From Croceicoccus marinus (GTDB taxonomy: Bacteria > Pseudomonadota > Alphaproteobacteria > Sphingomonadales > Sphingomonadaceae): a stretch of DNA of 64,000 nt. How positions within the stretch are numbered: position 1 is the first letter of the stretch; each line of letters begins with the position of its first letter. The DNA lies in NCBI RefSeq assembly GCF_001661675.2, contig NZ_CP019602.1, positions 1,699,501 through 1,763,500 of the forward strand. Reading direction: 5' to 3'. Below the pieces are notes generated by a model. The model searched no databases, was not told the DNA's origin, and worked only from the letters and a program-made list of their open reading frames with translations. The translations under genes were made by a program, and so were the position numbers. This document shows, one piece after another, positions 1 through 8,809 of this stretch.

Positions 1-90
1 GGGATGGGCGATTAGCAGCGCCGATTGTGCACCGCAAGCAAACGCCCGCGGCATATTTCGAATGCCCCCGAACCGTGTGGAAAGCGCCCA

Positions 91-843
91 TCATGGCGCT
101 TCGGACTGAGTTGGTGCAGGCGCGGACGGCTGAACCTGCGGGGGCCCCGGCACCCGAACGGGTGCGTTCGGCATCTGCGGCCCCTGCCCGCCCATCTGCT
201 GGCGCTGCATTTCGATCAGCATGTCCAGCCGCTGGATCTGCGCCTGCAGCACGGCACGCCACGGCTCGTCGGCCGCAGTGTCGCCTTCGGCCAGCGGACG
301 GTCCAGCAGGCCCTGCCAGCGGGTCCGCGCTTCCTCGAACCGGCCCGACTGCGCCAGCGCCAGCCCGGAAAAGAACGGCGGCCCGGGATGGCCGGGCGCC
401 AGCCGCGCCGCCTTGTCATAGGCATAGAGCGCCGCCGGCGTCGCCACGCCCTCGGCATGGCCGACCAGCGCATTGCCCAGCGCCAGCCAGGTATCGGGGT
501 CTTCGGGATGCTCGCGGATCGCGCCGCGCAGGATCGCCGCGGCCGAGGCGAAGCGCCCGTTGCGCGCCATCGCGTCCGCCGTGATCAGATAGCGGCGGCC
601 CGGCGCGAATTCGGCCTGCATCGCCTGCCGCGTCTCGACCAGCGCAGCCTCCATGCTCCCGCGGCTCTCGCGCGGGGCCTTGGGCGCGCCCGGCAGCGTC
701 GGGCTGGCCTGCGCCGCATAGCCCGCCAGCCCCAGCAATAGCGCCGCCCCGGTCAGCTCCCACGCCGGGCGCGGCAGCTTGAGCACGAAGACCAGCGCGG
801 CGAAGGCGGCGATGGCGGCGGGAATTACGAACAGCCAGCTCAT
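91..843 (-). CDS. ccmI: Cytochrome c maturation protein CcmI (TPR)
   Basis: Last gene of the ccm operon, 250 aa. Two hydrophobic segments near the N-terminus (about residues 1-45) anchor it; a tetratricopeptide-like helical region follows (about 85-190) and the tail is rich in Pro and Gln. In known systems CcmI presents apocytochrome c to the CcmF/CcmH heme ligation complex in the periplasm. Its ATG overlaps the stop of ccmH (ATGA), so translation is probably coupled. The identification rests mainly on position and layout, because CcmI sequences diverge strongly. I see no further gene in the 90 bases to the window edge. Confidence 0.85.
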   Translation of the reverse strand: MSWLFVIPAAIAAFAALVFVLKLPRPAWELTGAALLLGLAGYAAQASPTLPGAPKAPRESRGSMEAALVETRQAMQAEFAPGRRYLITADAMARNGRFASAAAILRGAIREHPEDPDTWLALGNALVGHAEGVATPAALYAYDKAARLAPGHPGPPFFSGLALAQSGRFEEARTRWQGLLDRPLAEGDTAADEPWRAVLQAQIQRLDMLIEMQRQQMGGQGPQMPNAPVRVPGPPQVQPSAPAPTQSEAP

Positions 844-1313
844 GCGTTTTCCTTACTGCGGCCGCGCCGGAACCGCCCGCGCAGCAGCAGCGCCGCCAGC
901 AGCAGCAGCACGACCGGCGCGGCGAACAGCGGCCAGGTCAGCCCCGTGACCGACGGCTTGTAGCTGATGTAGTCGCCATAGCGCTGGATCAGCCATTGGC
1001 GGATCGCTTCGGGATCCTCGCCCGCGGCGATGCGCTGGCGCACCTCGCTGCGCATGTCGCCCGCCATGGGCGCATCGCTGTCAGCGATCGACTGGCTCTG
1101 GCAGGTCAGGCAGCGGATCGTTTCCATCAGATCCTGCGCGCGCGCTTCCTGCGCCGGATCCTGAAGCTGGCGATAGGCATAGGGCGCGGGCGGCAAGGCG
1201 TCCTGCGCGAAGCCGGGTGTGGTGATCGCCAGCAGCAGGATCGCGGCGACCGCGCATATCCCGATCAGCCGGCGGGGGCAGCTCATCCGCCAAAAGGCCG
1301 GCCCGCGCGTCAT
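840..1313 (-). CDS. ccmH: Cytochrome c maturation protein CcmH
   Basis: 157 aa membrane-anchored thioredoxin-like oxidoreductase that reduces the apocytochrome CxxCH cysteines before heme attachment. An N-terminal signal or anchor (about residues 12-36) is followed by the hallmark RCLTCQ motif (Cys68 and Cys71), a short helical domain, and a C-terminal membrane helix (about 128-146) ending in a basic tail. The start chosen is the ATG that overlaps the ccmG stop by four bases. This is the short one-domain form, with the TPR part carried by the separate downstream gene ccmI. Confidence 0.93.
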   Translation of the reverse strand: MTRGPAFWRMSCPRRLIGICAVAAILLLAITTPGFAQDALPPAPYAYRQLQDPAQEARAQDLMETIRCLTCQSQSIADSDAPMAGDMRSEVRQRIAAGEDPEAIRQWLIQRYGDYISYKPSVTGLTWPLFAAPVVLLLLAALLLRGRFRRGRSKENA

Positions 1314-1879
1314 AGCGGCTGCTCCGCCGCCCGCAATTGGGAGAGGATCTGGGGCACGTCGCGCTCCATGATCGGGCCAAGATGCTGATAGCGGATCATC
1401 CCGTCGGCATCGATGACGAAAGTTTCGGGCACGCCCGACGATCCGATGGCCAGCTGCAATGCGCTGACGTCGTCGCGCGCGATCGCGCGATAGGGATTGC
1501 CGTGGCGCTGCAGGAATTCGGCGATATCCTCTTCCTTGTCGCGGATCGCCACGCCGTCGATGGTCACGCCCTGCCCCGCCAGCGCGTCGAGCACCGGCGC
1601 CTCGACCACGCAGGGCACGCACCAGCTCGCCCATACGTTCAGCAGGCGCGGCCCCTGCCCCGCCGATCCCGGCAGTTCGACGGTCGGTCTGCCCTCGGTC
1701 GCGGCCGGCAGGTCCATCGCGGGCAGTGGCTGGCCGATCATGCGGCTTTCCACCTCGGTCGAACCGGGATTGGCAAGGCCCCAGGCAATCAGCGCGGCCA
1801 GCAGCACGAAGACCGCCAGCGGCAGCCAGATCGCCCAGCGCGATCCCAATGCTTTCGGACGCGGTTCCGGCGCGCTCAT
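1310..1879 (-). CDS. ccmG: Thiol:disulfide interchange protein CcmG/DsbE
   Basis: 189 aa periplasmic thioredoxin-fold protein with one N-terminal transmembrane anchor (about residues 14-35). The active site is WCVPC (Cys87 and Cys90) at the usual position after the first strand, and the cis-Pro loop appears as SGVPETF. It passes reducing power from the inner-membrane reductant to CcmH and apocytochrome c. The start is the ATG overlapping the ccmF stop as ATGA. Every junction between ccmE and ccmI is a four-base overlap, so this is a translationally coupled operon. Confidence 0.95.
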   Translation of the reverse strand: MSAPEPRPKALGSRWAIWLPLAVFVLLAALIAWGLANPGSTEVESRMIGQPLPAMDLPAATEGRPTVELPGSAGQGPRLLNVWASWCVPCVVEAPVLDALAGQGVTIDGVAIRDKEEDIAEFLQRHGNPYRAIARDDVSALQLAIGSSGVPETFVIDADGMIRYQHLGPIMERDVPQILSQLRAAEQPL

Positions 1880-3858
1880 GCCCCCGCCCTTTCCTGCGGC
1901 AGGGGGTTCGCCTCGCGCCGTTCGGCGATGCGGCGCATGCTGATCTGGCGCCGCCAGCCGCTGGCGATCCGCCCGACCAGTGCCAGCGCGCCGCCCAGCG
2001 CCACCAGCAGCCCGCCCAGCCAGATCAGCGGAACGAACGGCTTCCACCACAGCCGCATCTGCCAGCGACCATCCTCACCCTGAACGCCCAGCACGGCATA
2101 GAGCTGCCCGTTCCAGCGAGTCGCCAGCGCGCTTTCGCTGGTGGTCTGCACTGGCGAGGTAAAGGTGCGCGACTGCGGGTGCAGCGTGATCGGCTCGCCC
2201 CCTCGATAGCTGGCCTGCATGTCCGCCTGCAGTGCGGTCCAGTTCGGTCCCGCGACCGGGTCGATGGCGGACAGCGATACGGTCCACGGGCCGACCTCGA
2301 CGCTGTCGCCGACCGTGGCGGCGACCAGCCGCTCGGTCGAAAAAGCGCTTTCGCTGGCCATGCCCGCGACCGCGACGGCAAGGCCCAGATGCGCGACCAC
2401 CATGCCCCATACCGGCAGCGGCGTGCGGCGCAGGTTGCGCCCGAACAGCGGCATCACGCTGGCGATCGCCAGCCCCGCGCTCAGCGCCAGCCCCAGCAGC
2501 GGCAGAATGCCGATCCCCGGCGCCAGCACCAGCGTCGCCGCCAGCACGGCGACCACCGCCAGCGCGGGCAGGATCATCGGCCGCGATACCCGCCCCGCCC
2601 GGTCGCCCCGCCAGCGCAGCAGCGGCCCGACCGCCATCACAACCATCATCGGCAGCGCGAAAATCGCGCCCACCGGATTGAAATAGGGCGGCCCGATCGA
2701 CACGCGCGTCCCGAACGCCTCTGTCACCAGCGGATAGAGCGTGCCCAGCAGCACGATCCCCAGGATCGCGGTCAGCATGACATTGTTGAACACCAGCGCA
2801 CCCTCGCGGCTGACCAGTGCGAACTGCTTGCCTTCCTGGATCGACGCGGCGCGCAGGCCGAACAGGGTCAGTGCCCCGCCGATATAGATCGCCAGCAGCA
2901 CCAGGATGAAGCTTCCGCGCTCGGGGTCCACGGCAAAGGCATGCACGCTGGTCAGGATGCCCGAACGCACCAGGAAGGTGCCGACCATGCTCATCGAGAA
3001 TGCGACCACGCCCAGCATGATCGTCCACGTCCGCAGCGCGTCGCGCGCGGCCAGCACGCCCGCTGAATGCAGCAGCGCGGTCGCCGCCAGCCATGGCATC
3101 AGCGACGCGTTCTCGACCGGGTCCCAGAACCACCAGCCGCCCCAGCCCAGCTCGTAATACGCCCAGTAGGAACCGGCGGTGATGCCCACCGTCAGGAAGA
3201 TCCACGCGCCCAGCACCCATGGTCGCATCGCGCGCGCGAACGCGGGCCCGACCTCGTTCGTGACCAGCGCGCCGACCGCGAAGCTGAACGCCACCGACAG
3301 CCCGACATAGCCGAAATACAGCGTGGGCGGATGGAAGGCGAGGCCGATGTCCTGCAGCAGCGGGTTGAGCCCCGCCCCGTCCAGCGGCACCGGGTCCAGC
3401 CGCTCGAACGGGTTCGAGCTGAACAGCAGGAACGCATAGAAGCCCAGCGACACGAACGCCTGCGCGGCCAGTGTCGCGACGATGGTATTCTCGGGCAGCC
3501 GCCGCTCGACCCGGGCGACCAGCGCGCCCGCCAGCCCCATCACCGTCGCCCACAGCAGCATGGACCCCTCGTGATTGCCCCAGGTACCAGCCAGCTTGAA
3601 GATAAGGGGCTTTTCCGAATGCGAATTCGACGCGACCAGCAGCACCGACAGGTCGGTCCGCACGAATAGCCACATCAGCGCGCCGAACGACAGCGCGGCC
3701 AGCAGGCCCTGCATGATGGCGGCGGGGCGCACCGCGGCGGCGGGCTGTTCGCGCATCTGCCCGTCGCCGCCCGCCAGCGCCCACAACCCCGATGCGAATT
3801 GCAGCAGCGCCAGCGCCGCCGCCAGCCATAGAAGCGCAAGACCCAGTTCCGCGATCAT
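1876..3858 (-). CDS. ccmF: Heme lyase CcmF
   Basis: 660 aa polytopic membrane protein, the usual CcmF length, with many hydrophobic helices from the first residues. The tryptophan-rich WWD signature of heme-handling proteins is visible (WGGWWFWDPVENASLMPW). CcmF accepts heme from holo-CcmE and attaches it to apocytochrome c in the periplasm. The ATG overlaps the ccmE stop and the C-terminus overlaps the ccmG start. Only the ccm (system I) pathway is seen here; no ccsA/ccsB genes are present. Confidence 0.97.
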   Translation of the reverse strand: MIAELGLALLWLAAALALLQFASGLWALAGGDGQMREQPAAAVRPAAIMQGLLAALSFGALMWLFVRTDLSVLLVASNSHSEKPLIFKLAGTWGNHEGSMLLWATVMGLAGALVARVERRLPENTIVATLAAQAFVSLGFYAFLLFSSNPFERLDPVPLDGAGLNPLLQDIGLAFHPPTLYFGYVGLSVAFSFAVGALVTNEVGPAFARAMRPWVLGAWIFLTVGITAGSYWAYYELGWGGWWFWDPVENASLMPWLAATALLHSAGVLAARDALRTWTIMLGVVAFSMSMVGTFLVRSGILTSVHAFAVDPERGSFILVLLAIYIGGALTLFGLRAASIQEGKQFALVSREGALVFNNVMLTAILGIVLLGTLYPLVTEAFGTRVSIGPPYFNPVGAIFALPMMVVMAVGPLLRWRGDRAGRVSRPMILPALAVVAVLAATLVLAPGIGILPLLGLALSAGLAIASVMPLFGRNLRRTPLPVWGMVVAHLGLAVAVAGMASESAFSTERLVAATVGDSVEVGPWTVSLSAIDPVAGPNWTALQADMQASYRGGEPITLHPQSRTFTSPVQTTSESALATRWNGQLYAVLGVQGEDGRWQMRLWWKPFVPLIWLGGLLVALGGALALVGRIASGWRRQISMRRIAERREANPLPQERAGA

Positions 3859-4325
3859 TCGGCTTCGGCCACTACCTGCTTCGCCTGCGCATCGCTCATG
3901 TCCTGCAACTCGCGCGGCATGTAGTTCTCGTCATGCTTGGCCAGCAGATTGGTCGCGACGAATGTTCCGTCCGGGGCCAGGCTGCCCTCGGCGACCACGC
4001 CCGATCCCTCGACGAACAGGTCGGGGGCGATGCCGGTGAAGCGCACAGGAACCGTGGCGGCGCCGTCGCCGACGGTGAAGTTCATCGTCACCCCGTCCGC
4101 CTCGCGCTGGATCGACCCTTGCTGGACCATGCCGCCCAGCCGGATAGCGCGGCCCGTTTCGGGCGGATCGCTGGCAATGTCGGAAGGAACATAGAAATAG
4201 CTCGCCTGGTTGCGCAGCGCCCATGCCGCCAGCAGCCCGGCGCCGATCAGCACGGCCAGCGCGATCACCAGAAGCACCAGACGCTGGTGCTTGGGCTTCA
4301 TGTTCCGGGAATCCGGGATGCTCAC
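3855..4325 (-). CDS. ccmE: Heme chaperone CcmE
   Basis: Periplasmic heme chaperone of about 156 aa with an N-terminal membrane anchor and an OB-fold. The heme-binding motif LLAKHDENYMP is intact; His131 (counted from the GTG) is the covalent heme ligand and Tyr135 the axial one. The start drawn is the GTG that overlaps the ccmD stop (GTGA). An internal ATG at 4301 (MKPKHQR) also fits the usual CcmE N-terminus and would shorten the protein to 148 aa. Both starts give the same mature protein. Confidence 0.95.
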   Translation of the reverse strand: MSIPDSRNMKPKHQRLVLLVIALAVLIGAGLLAAWALRNQASYFYVPSDIASDPPETGRAIRLGGMVQQGSIQREADGVTMNFTVGDGAATVPVRFTGIAPDLFVEGSGVVAEGSLAPDGTFVATNLLAKHDENYMPRELQDMSDAQAKQVVAEAE

Positions 4326-4465
4326 TTGCGCCCCCTGATCCGGTCGCGGCGCTTCTCGGCGCGGCGCATCGCGATCCAGCTCCACCCGGTCATGGCCAGG
4401 GTGCCCGCTATGCCGATGGCGTAGCAGGCGATCACGAAAGGCCAGTGGTCAAGATTTTCGGTCAA
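4322..4465 (-). CDS. ccmD: Heme exporter subunit CcmD (short, TTG start)
   Basis: A 47-codon frame between ccmC and ccmE reads TENLDHWPFVIACYAIGIAG, then a transmembrane stretch and a very basic tail (RRAEKRRDRIRGRK). One membrane helix plus a positive cytoplasmic tail is the CcmD pattern; CcmD stabilises the CcmABC/CcmE heme-release complex. The only start in frame after an upstream stop is TTG at 4465-4463. Its stop overlaps the ccmE GTG. Gene finders often miss this gene because it is small and starts at TTG. Confidence 0.85.
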   Translation of the reverse strand: MTENLDHWPFVIACYAIGIAGTLAMTGWSWIAMRRAEKRRDRIRGRK

Positions 4466-4496
4466 TGGGGTTCACTTCGAATCCGTTGCGCGTCCC

Positions 4497-5282
4497 TTAC
4501 AGACTATCGGGCGCGGCGAAAAGCGGATCGACGCGCCCATCGGCGCGCTGCGCCTTGCGCCGCAGCCGCGCCTCGGCCTGGATGTCCGCCAGCAGCGTCC
4601 GCATGCGCGCCAGGATCACCCCGCCGAACAGCAGCGAGAAGCCCAGTGTCGCGATCAGCAGCGGCCACAGGAAGGCGGGATCGATCGCGCTCTTGCCCAT
4701 GGTGATGCTGGGCGGCTGGTGCAGCGAATTCCACCACACCACCGACCGGTTGATGATCGGCACGTTGACCGCGCCCACCAGCCCGAAGATCGCGGTGACG
4801 CGGCTGCTGCCCGCGGAAAGACCGGCACCCGCGCCCATGTCGCGCTGCGCCGCGCCCGCCAGCGCGATATAGGCGAAATACAGCAGCAGCAGCACCAGCA
4901 TGGATGTCAGCCGCCCGTCCCACACCCACCAGGTGCCCCATGTCGGGCGGCCCCAGATCGACCCGGTCAGAAGGCAGATGGCGGTGAACACCGCGCCGGG
5001 CACTGCCGCGGCGCGCGCGGCGATGGCGGCCAGCGGATGGCGCCAAACCAGCTCTGCCAGGGAAGCGACGGCGATGGTGGTCCAGCCGCCCATGCCCAGC
5101 CATGCGGCGGGCACATGGATATACAGGATGCGGACGGTATCGCCCATCAGCCGGTCGGCAGGCGCCAGCAGCAGCCCATAGGCCAGCGCCGCGCCCGAAA
5201 CGACCAGCCCCGACACCAGCAGAAGCGGCGTCAGCCAGCGGGCGATGCGCAGGAAACGGGCGGGATTGGCAAAACCGTGCAT
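4497..5282 (-). CDS. ccmC: Heme transporter CcmC
   Basis: 261 aa, six predicted membrane helices, with the WWD heme-binding signature WGTWWVWDGRLTS near the middle and flanking conserved histidines (HVPAAWLG and LHQPP). CcmC loads heme onto CcmE. The ATG at 5282 (MHGFANPARF) is preferred over an upstream in-frame TTG. It is the first gene of the visible ccm operon; ccmA and ccmB are not next to it. The 120 bases to the upstream dehydrogenase must hold the promoter, but I could not pick convincing boxes. Confidence 0.95.
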   Translation of the reverse strand: MHGFANPARFLRIARWLTPLLLVSGLVVSGAALAYGLLLAPADRLMGDTVRILYIHVPAAWLGMGGWTTIAVASLAELVWRHPLAAIAARAAAVPGAVFTAICLLTGSIWGRPTWGTWWVWDGRLTSMLVLLLLYFAYIALAGAAQRDMGAGAGLSAGSSRVTAIFGLVGAVNVPIINRSVVWWNSLHQPPSITMGKSAIDPAFLWPLLIATLGFSLLFGGVILARMRTLLADIQAEARLRRKAQRADGRVDPLFAAPDSL

Positions 5283-5402
5283 ATCAATCAAAGCTGCGAG
5301 CGTAGGGGCCGGTCAGTCCATGCCGCTTTGCAGCCCCGCGCACAAGCGAAAGCGCGGAGCCCAGCGCCCGCGCACCTTCGCCTATGCCCGCAAGGAACCG
5401 CG

Positions 5403-6452
5403 TCAGCGCCCGATCGCGCGTCGCGCCATCGCGTCGGCGACCAGGTTGGCCGGCTGCCCGCTGGCGTCCGCTTCGTGCCAGATCGCTTCCAGGCGGCCCG
5501 GAATGCCGGCGATCTTGGCATCGATCGTATCGGTGCTGACCGCAACGCCTTCGCGCCGGGCGAGATATTCATAGGTGACCGCGATGATCCCGCCGCCGTT
5601 CAGCACATAATCGGGCGCATAGAGGATATCGCGCGCCGCCAGCTCGCGACCGTGCTCGGCGGTGGCGAGCTGGTTGTTCGCCCCGCCCGCCACGATCGCG
5701 CAGTCCAGCGCAGCGATGCTGCCGCTGTTCAGGATGCCGCCCAGCGCATTGGGGCTGAACACGTCGCAGGGCGTGGTCATGATATCGTCGGCGCCGACCG
5801 CGGCCGCGCCCAGATCGGCCGCAAGCGCCGCGGCGCGCGCATGGTCCACATCGGCCAAAGTCAGCCGAGCGCCATCGCGCGCCAACAGGCGGGCAAGGCC
5901 GCCGCCCACGCTGCCGGTGCCCTGGATCGCGACATGCACGCCCTCGAGCGAGCGGCCCAGCCTGTGACGGACCGCCGCGGCAAGACCCAGATAGATGCCA
6001 TGCGCGGTATAGGGCCCCGGATCGCCGCCCGCGCCGTCGTCGTCGGCGGGCAGCCCGGTGACATAGGCGGTGCGCTTCGACACCGCGACCATGTCGGCTT
6101 CGGAAATGCCGACGTCCTCGGCGGTGACATAGCGGCCGCCCAGCGCCTCGACCGCATCGCCGAACGCGGCGAGCATCTCGGGCGTCTTGGTGCCGTCCTT
6201 CGGCGCAAGGATCACTGCCTTGCCCCCGCCCATGGGCAGGTCGGCCATGGCGTTCTTGAAGCTCATCCCCTGCGACAGGCGCAGCGCGTCGGTCAGCGCG
6301 TCGTCGGGGTTCGCGTAATGCCAGAACCGCGTGCCGCCAGCCGAGGGGCCGCGATGGGTCGAATGGATGGCGATGATCGCGGCAAGCCCGCTGGCCCGGT
6401 CGTGAACGAGGGTGAGCTTCTCATGCTCGTCGAATGCGGGATTGCTCCACAT
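5403..6452 (-). CDS. Leucine/glutamate-type amino acid dehydrogenase
   Basis: 349 aa Glu/Leu/Phe/Val dehydrogenase, NAD(P)-dependent, catalysing reversible oxidative deamination of a hydrophobic amino acid. The catalytic lysine lies in LPMGGGKAVI (Lys78), the TAEDVG segment follows, and the C-terminal Rossmann domain carries GTGSVGGG. The length matches leucine dehydrogenases (about 345-365 aa) and is shorter than hexameric glutamate dehydrogenase. Substrate choice among Leu, Val and Phe cannot be settled from sequence alone. The start is the ATG of MWSNPAFDEHE; a longer in-frame reading upstream runs through the tRNA and is artefactual. Confidence 0.9.
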   Translation of the reverse strand: MWSNPAFDEHEKLTLVHDRASGLAAIIAIHSTHRGPSAGGTRFWHYANPDDALTDALRLSQGMSFKNAMADLPMGGGKAVILAPKDGTKTPEMLAAFGDAVEALGGRYVTAEDVGISEADMVAVSKRTAYVTGLPADDDGAGGDPGPYTAHGIYLGLAAAVRHRLGRSLEGVHVAIQGTGSVGGGLARLLARDGARLTLADVDHARAAALAADLGAAAVGADDIMTTPCDVFSPNALGGILNSGSIAALDCAIVAGGANNQLATAEHGRELAARDILYAPDYVLNGGGIIAVTYEYLARREGVAVSTDTIDAKIAGIPGRLEAIWHEADASGQPANLVADAMARRAIGR

Positions 6453-6516
6453 CGCGGGTGCCGCCTTTTGCCTAGGGTCGCGGGGAGCAGGAAAACGCTC
6501 GCCCGCTAAGTGAAAA

Positions 6517-6594
6517 TGGGGCGATCGACGGGGTTCGAACCCGCGACCTCCGGTACCACAAACCGGCGCTCTAACCAACTGAGCTACGATCGCC
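6517..6594 (-). tRNA. tRNA-His (GTG)
   Basis: Reading the minus strand gives a full cloverleaf: acceptor GCGATCG/CGATCGC, D-arm with AGCTCAGTTGGTTAGAGC, anticodon loop TTTGTGGTA with anticodon GTG, and T-arm GGGTTCGAACC. An extra G precedes position 1 (the histidine identity G-1, base 6594) and pairs with C73 (base 6520). CCA is encoded at 6519-6517. Both the G-1:C73 pair and the 3' CCA are therefore written in the genome. Confidence 0.97.
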
Positions 6595-6636
6595 ATGAAG
6601 CGCATTCCCGCCGGATTTTCGCCCGGCTGGGGCGCC

Positions 6637-6665
6637 CTGTTTTCACTCCCGGCCGCAGGCGTCAA
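6637..6665 (-). promoter_or_regulatory. Candidate promoter of tRNA-His
   Basis: On the minus strand TTGACG (6665-6660) is followed after 17 bases by AAACAG (6642-6637), about 43 bases before the mature tRNA 5' end. The -35 is good and the -10 is weak. This is the best candidate in the gap between the tRNA and gspK; I see no gene in that gap. Confidence 0.35.
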
Positions 6666-6816
6666 GCACTTGCGGACGGCGGAGGCGGCCTGTTGCACAA
6701 AGCGTCGCGCGTGAAAAGCAAAATCCGCGTGGCAGCCGCAGAAGGCGCAATATTATAAGCACGCGCAATTTGCGGTCCTGCCTGCGGGCGGCAGATTCGC
6801 CGCGACTCACATGGAA

Positions 6817-7827
6817 TTACTGCCCCGCGCCCCAGGAACGCGCCACCACCCGCCCCGGAGGGTCGCTCACGTCGATCAGCGCGGTTTCCTCCAGCAGCAC
6901 CGAATCCACCCTTACCGCGATGCGCGCGGCGAACAGCTCGCTCCGGACCGACATCTGGCTAAGCGCCGCGGGGCCGAACACCGAATCGTCGCCGCGCGCC
7001 ATTTGCCCCACCGCGCCCGAGACCGAGCTCCAACCGCCGGCCGGGCGCGAGGCGATGAAGGCCCGCGCGCGGTCGACGCTGAGGCTGCCCGCCGTCATCG
7101 CCGAAATCAGTCGCGCCTGGTCGGGGCGCAATGTGTTGACGTTGACCAGGGCATCCCCGCCCGTGGGCAGGGCGCAGACCCAGGGCAGCAGGCGGCGATA
7201 GATCGGCTCGGTCATGCCGCGAACCGCCCGCAGTTCCGACAATTCGCCGATCGCGCGGCCCGGCGTGCGATAAGGCACCGGCAGCGAGAGGTAATAATCG
7301 TCCTCCGCCCCGTTGGGCTGGGGCGACTGGTCGCGGTCGGTCCAGTCCCCCACCGAATCGGCGATCACCACCGCTTCGTTCGCCGGGATCGCCAGCCCTT
7401 CCATCAGCCGCAGGAACTGCCCCTGCGCGCGCCGGTCAAAGCGCCTGCCTTCACCGTCCGCACCCGCGCCCAGCGAGTTCACGTTGAAGCAGTTCTGCGC
7501 ATCGGTCACGGTCACCGCCACGCTGCCGCGCGCCAGCGGCATCGCCTGCTCGCGGCCCAGCAGCCCGATGCGGTCGACGGTCTTCTCCTCGTCCGCGCCG
7601 ACCAGCTGCGTCAGACGCGCGGCGGTGATCTGCTCGGCGCTGGCGGCATAAAGCTGCGCCTGCGCCATCGCCTGGCTGTTCGACGCCAGCCGCGTGGCCA
7701 GGTTCAGCCGGTCGAGCATCAGCGTCGCGATGATCGACATCAGCGCCACCAGCACCAGCACCGACAGCAGTGCCGCGCCCCTGCCCTGGCTGGCGAACCA
7801 GTCCTTGCGCGCCGCCGCTTCGGTCAC
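6817..7827 (-). CDS. gspK: Type II secretion minor pseudopilin GspK
   Basis: 336 aa. GspK caps the pseudopilus tip with GspI and GspJ. The N-terminus has a short basic leader, a glycine cleavage site (QGRGAALLSVLVL) and the hydrophobic pseudopilin helix, followed by the large soluble domain with NVNTLRPDQA, typical of GspK helix-hairpin regions. As is normal for GspK, the +5 glutamate found in other pseudopilins is absent. The start is GTG at 7827, overlapping the gspJ stop (GTGA); a longer frame upstream would run over gspJ and is rejected. gspL and gspM, which usually follow, are missing: the tRNA comes next. Confidence 0.92.
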   Translation of the reverse strand: MTEAAARKDWFASQGRGAALLSVLVLVALMSIIATLMLDRLNLATRLASNSQAMAQAQLYAASAEQITAARLTQLVGADEEKTVDRIGLLGREQAMPLARGSVAVTVTDAQNCFNVNSLGAGADGEGRRFDRRAQGQFLRLMEGLAIPANEAVVIADSVGDWTDRDQSPQPNGAEDDYYLSLPVPYRTPGRAIGELSELRAVRGMTEPIYRRLLPWVCALPTGGDALVNVNTLRPDQARLISAMTAGSLSVDRARAFIASRPAGGWSSVSGAVGQMARGDDSVFGPAALSQMSVRSELFAARIAVRVDSVLLEETALIDVSDPPGRVVARSWGAGQ

Positions 7828-8444
7828 TGCTCCTCCTCCTCCTCGTCGGGCGCGGGGCCGGATCCGACCAGCGTCACCACGCGCAGCACCGCGCCGTCCG
7901 GCTGCGGCAGGCTCAGCTCGACCGCGGCGGGCAGTTCGGCGGGATCCTCGGGCCGCCACGCGCCCACCCAGTTGCCGCCCGCCATGCGAAAGCGCAGGCC
8001 GGGCGTACCGGCCAGCTCGGCCATCACGCTGGGTTCGGGCCGTACCGCGCCGTCGACGCGCGGAAGGCCGATGCGGACCAGCCTGTTGCCCTCCATCCGC
8101 CAGACCACCCGCTGCAGCGAGGCGCGCAACTCGCCCGAGGGATTGTCCCAGCCGCTTCGCGTGACTGCGACAAGATCGCCGTTGTCCCCGGCCAGCAGCG
8201 CCGGTTCGGGCTCGCCCCCCATGCCGCGCGCGGGGCGGGGAGAGGCCTGCGCCATGTCGGCGCTCCATACCGCGATCAGGCGGCGCTCGGCGGCGATCTC
8301 GCCGGTCTTCTCGCGGCTGGCCATCTCGGCATCGACCGAAAAGCGCAGCAGGCCCAGCGCGCCCGCGGCGATGATCGCGAAGATGATCAGCGCCACCAGC
8401 ATCTCGACCAGCGTGAAACCGTTGCGTCCGGGCGGGGCGCTCAT
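7824..8444 (-). CDS. gspJ: Type II secretion minor pseudopilin GspJ
   Basis: 206 aa. The type III (prepilin) signal is clear: a short basic leader, then G|FTLVEMLVALIIFAI with the invariant Phe+1 and Glu+5 after the cleavage glycine. The rest is a soluble domain with an unusual C-terminal glutamate run (EEEEEE-Q), probably a calcium-site or disordered tail. The start is the ATG overlapping the gspI stop. It belongs to the pseudopilus tip complex GspIJK in the periplasm. Confidence 0.92.
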   Translation of the reverse strand: MSAPPGRNGFTLVEMLVALIIFAIIAAGALGLLRFSVDAEMASREKTGEIAAERRLIAVWSADMAQASPRPARGMGGEPEPALLAGDNGDLVAVTRSGWDNPSGELRASLQRVVWRMEGNRLVRIGLPRVDGAVRPEPSVMAELAGTPGLRFRMAGGNWVGAWRPEDPAELPAAVELSLPQPDGAVLRVVTLVGSGPAPDEEEEEQ

Positions 8445-8809
8445 CGCGGTGCGGTCCTGATCAGTTCGAAGCTGACGCCGCCCGATGGCTGGCCGACTTC
8501 GCGCACCGCCATCAGGATGCGGATCGTGCCGGGAAACGCCTCGGGCGCATCGACGCGGCGGCTCCATGCAAAGCGCCGGCCCGCATTCTCGACCACGCCG
8601 CTGTCTTCGCCCAGGGCGGGCGGGACCGGATCGCTCAGCCACTCAGCAGCAAGGTTGCGGGCGGTCACCTCGACCACCAGTCGCCGGTCGAGGTCTGCGG
8701 TACGCGAGATCGAGGCCCCCTCCATCCGCAGCAGCGCCAGCGCCGCCAGCGCGAAGATCGCCAGCGCCACCAGCATCTCGATCAGGGTGAAGCCGTTGCG
8801 GCGGTTCAT
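8441..8809 (-). CDS. gspI: Type II secretion minor pseudopilin GspI
   Basis: 122 aa, the usual small size of GspI. It begins MNRRNG|FTLIEMLVALAIFAL, a textbook prepilin cleavage site with Glu+5, then a compact domain. GspI starts assembly of the tip complex. Its ATG overlaps the gspH stop and its stop overlaps gspJ, so stoichiometry is probably kept by coupled translation. Confidence 0.92.
   Translation of the reverse strand: MNRRNGFTLIEMLVALAIFALAALALLRMEGASISRTADLDRRLVVEVTARNLAAEWLSDPVPPALGEDSGVVENAGRRFAWSRRVDAPEAFPGTIRILMAVREVGQPSGGVSFELIRTAPR

Noticed and set aside
5403..6698. Long reading of the dehydrogenase gene starting at 6698
   Set aside because: The N-terminal extension translates the tRNA-His (the familiar AIVAQLVRAPVCGTG tRNA artefact). 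The true start is the ATG at 6452.
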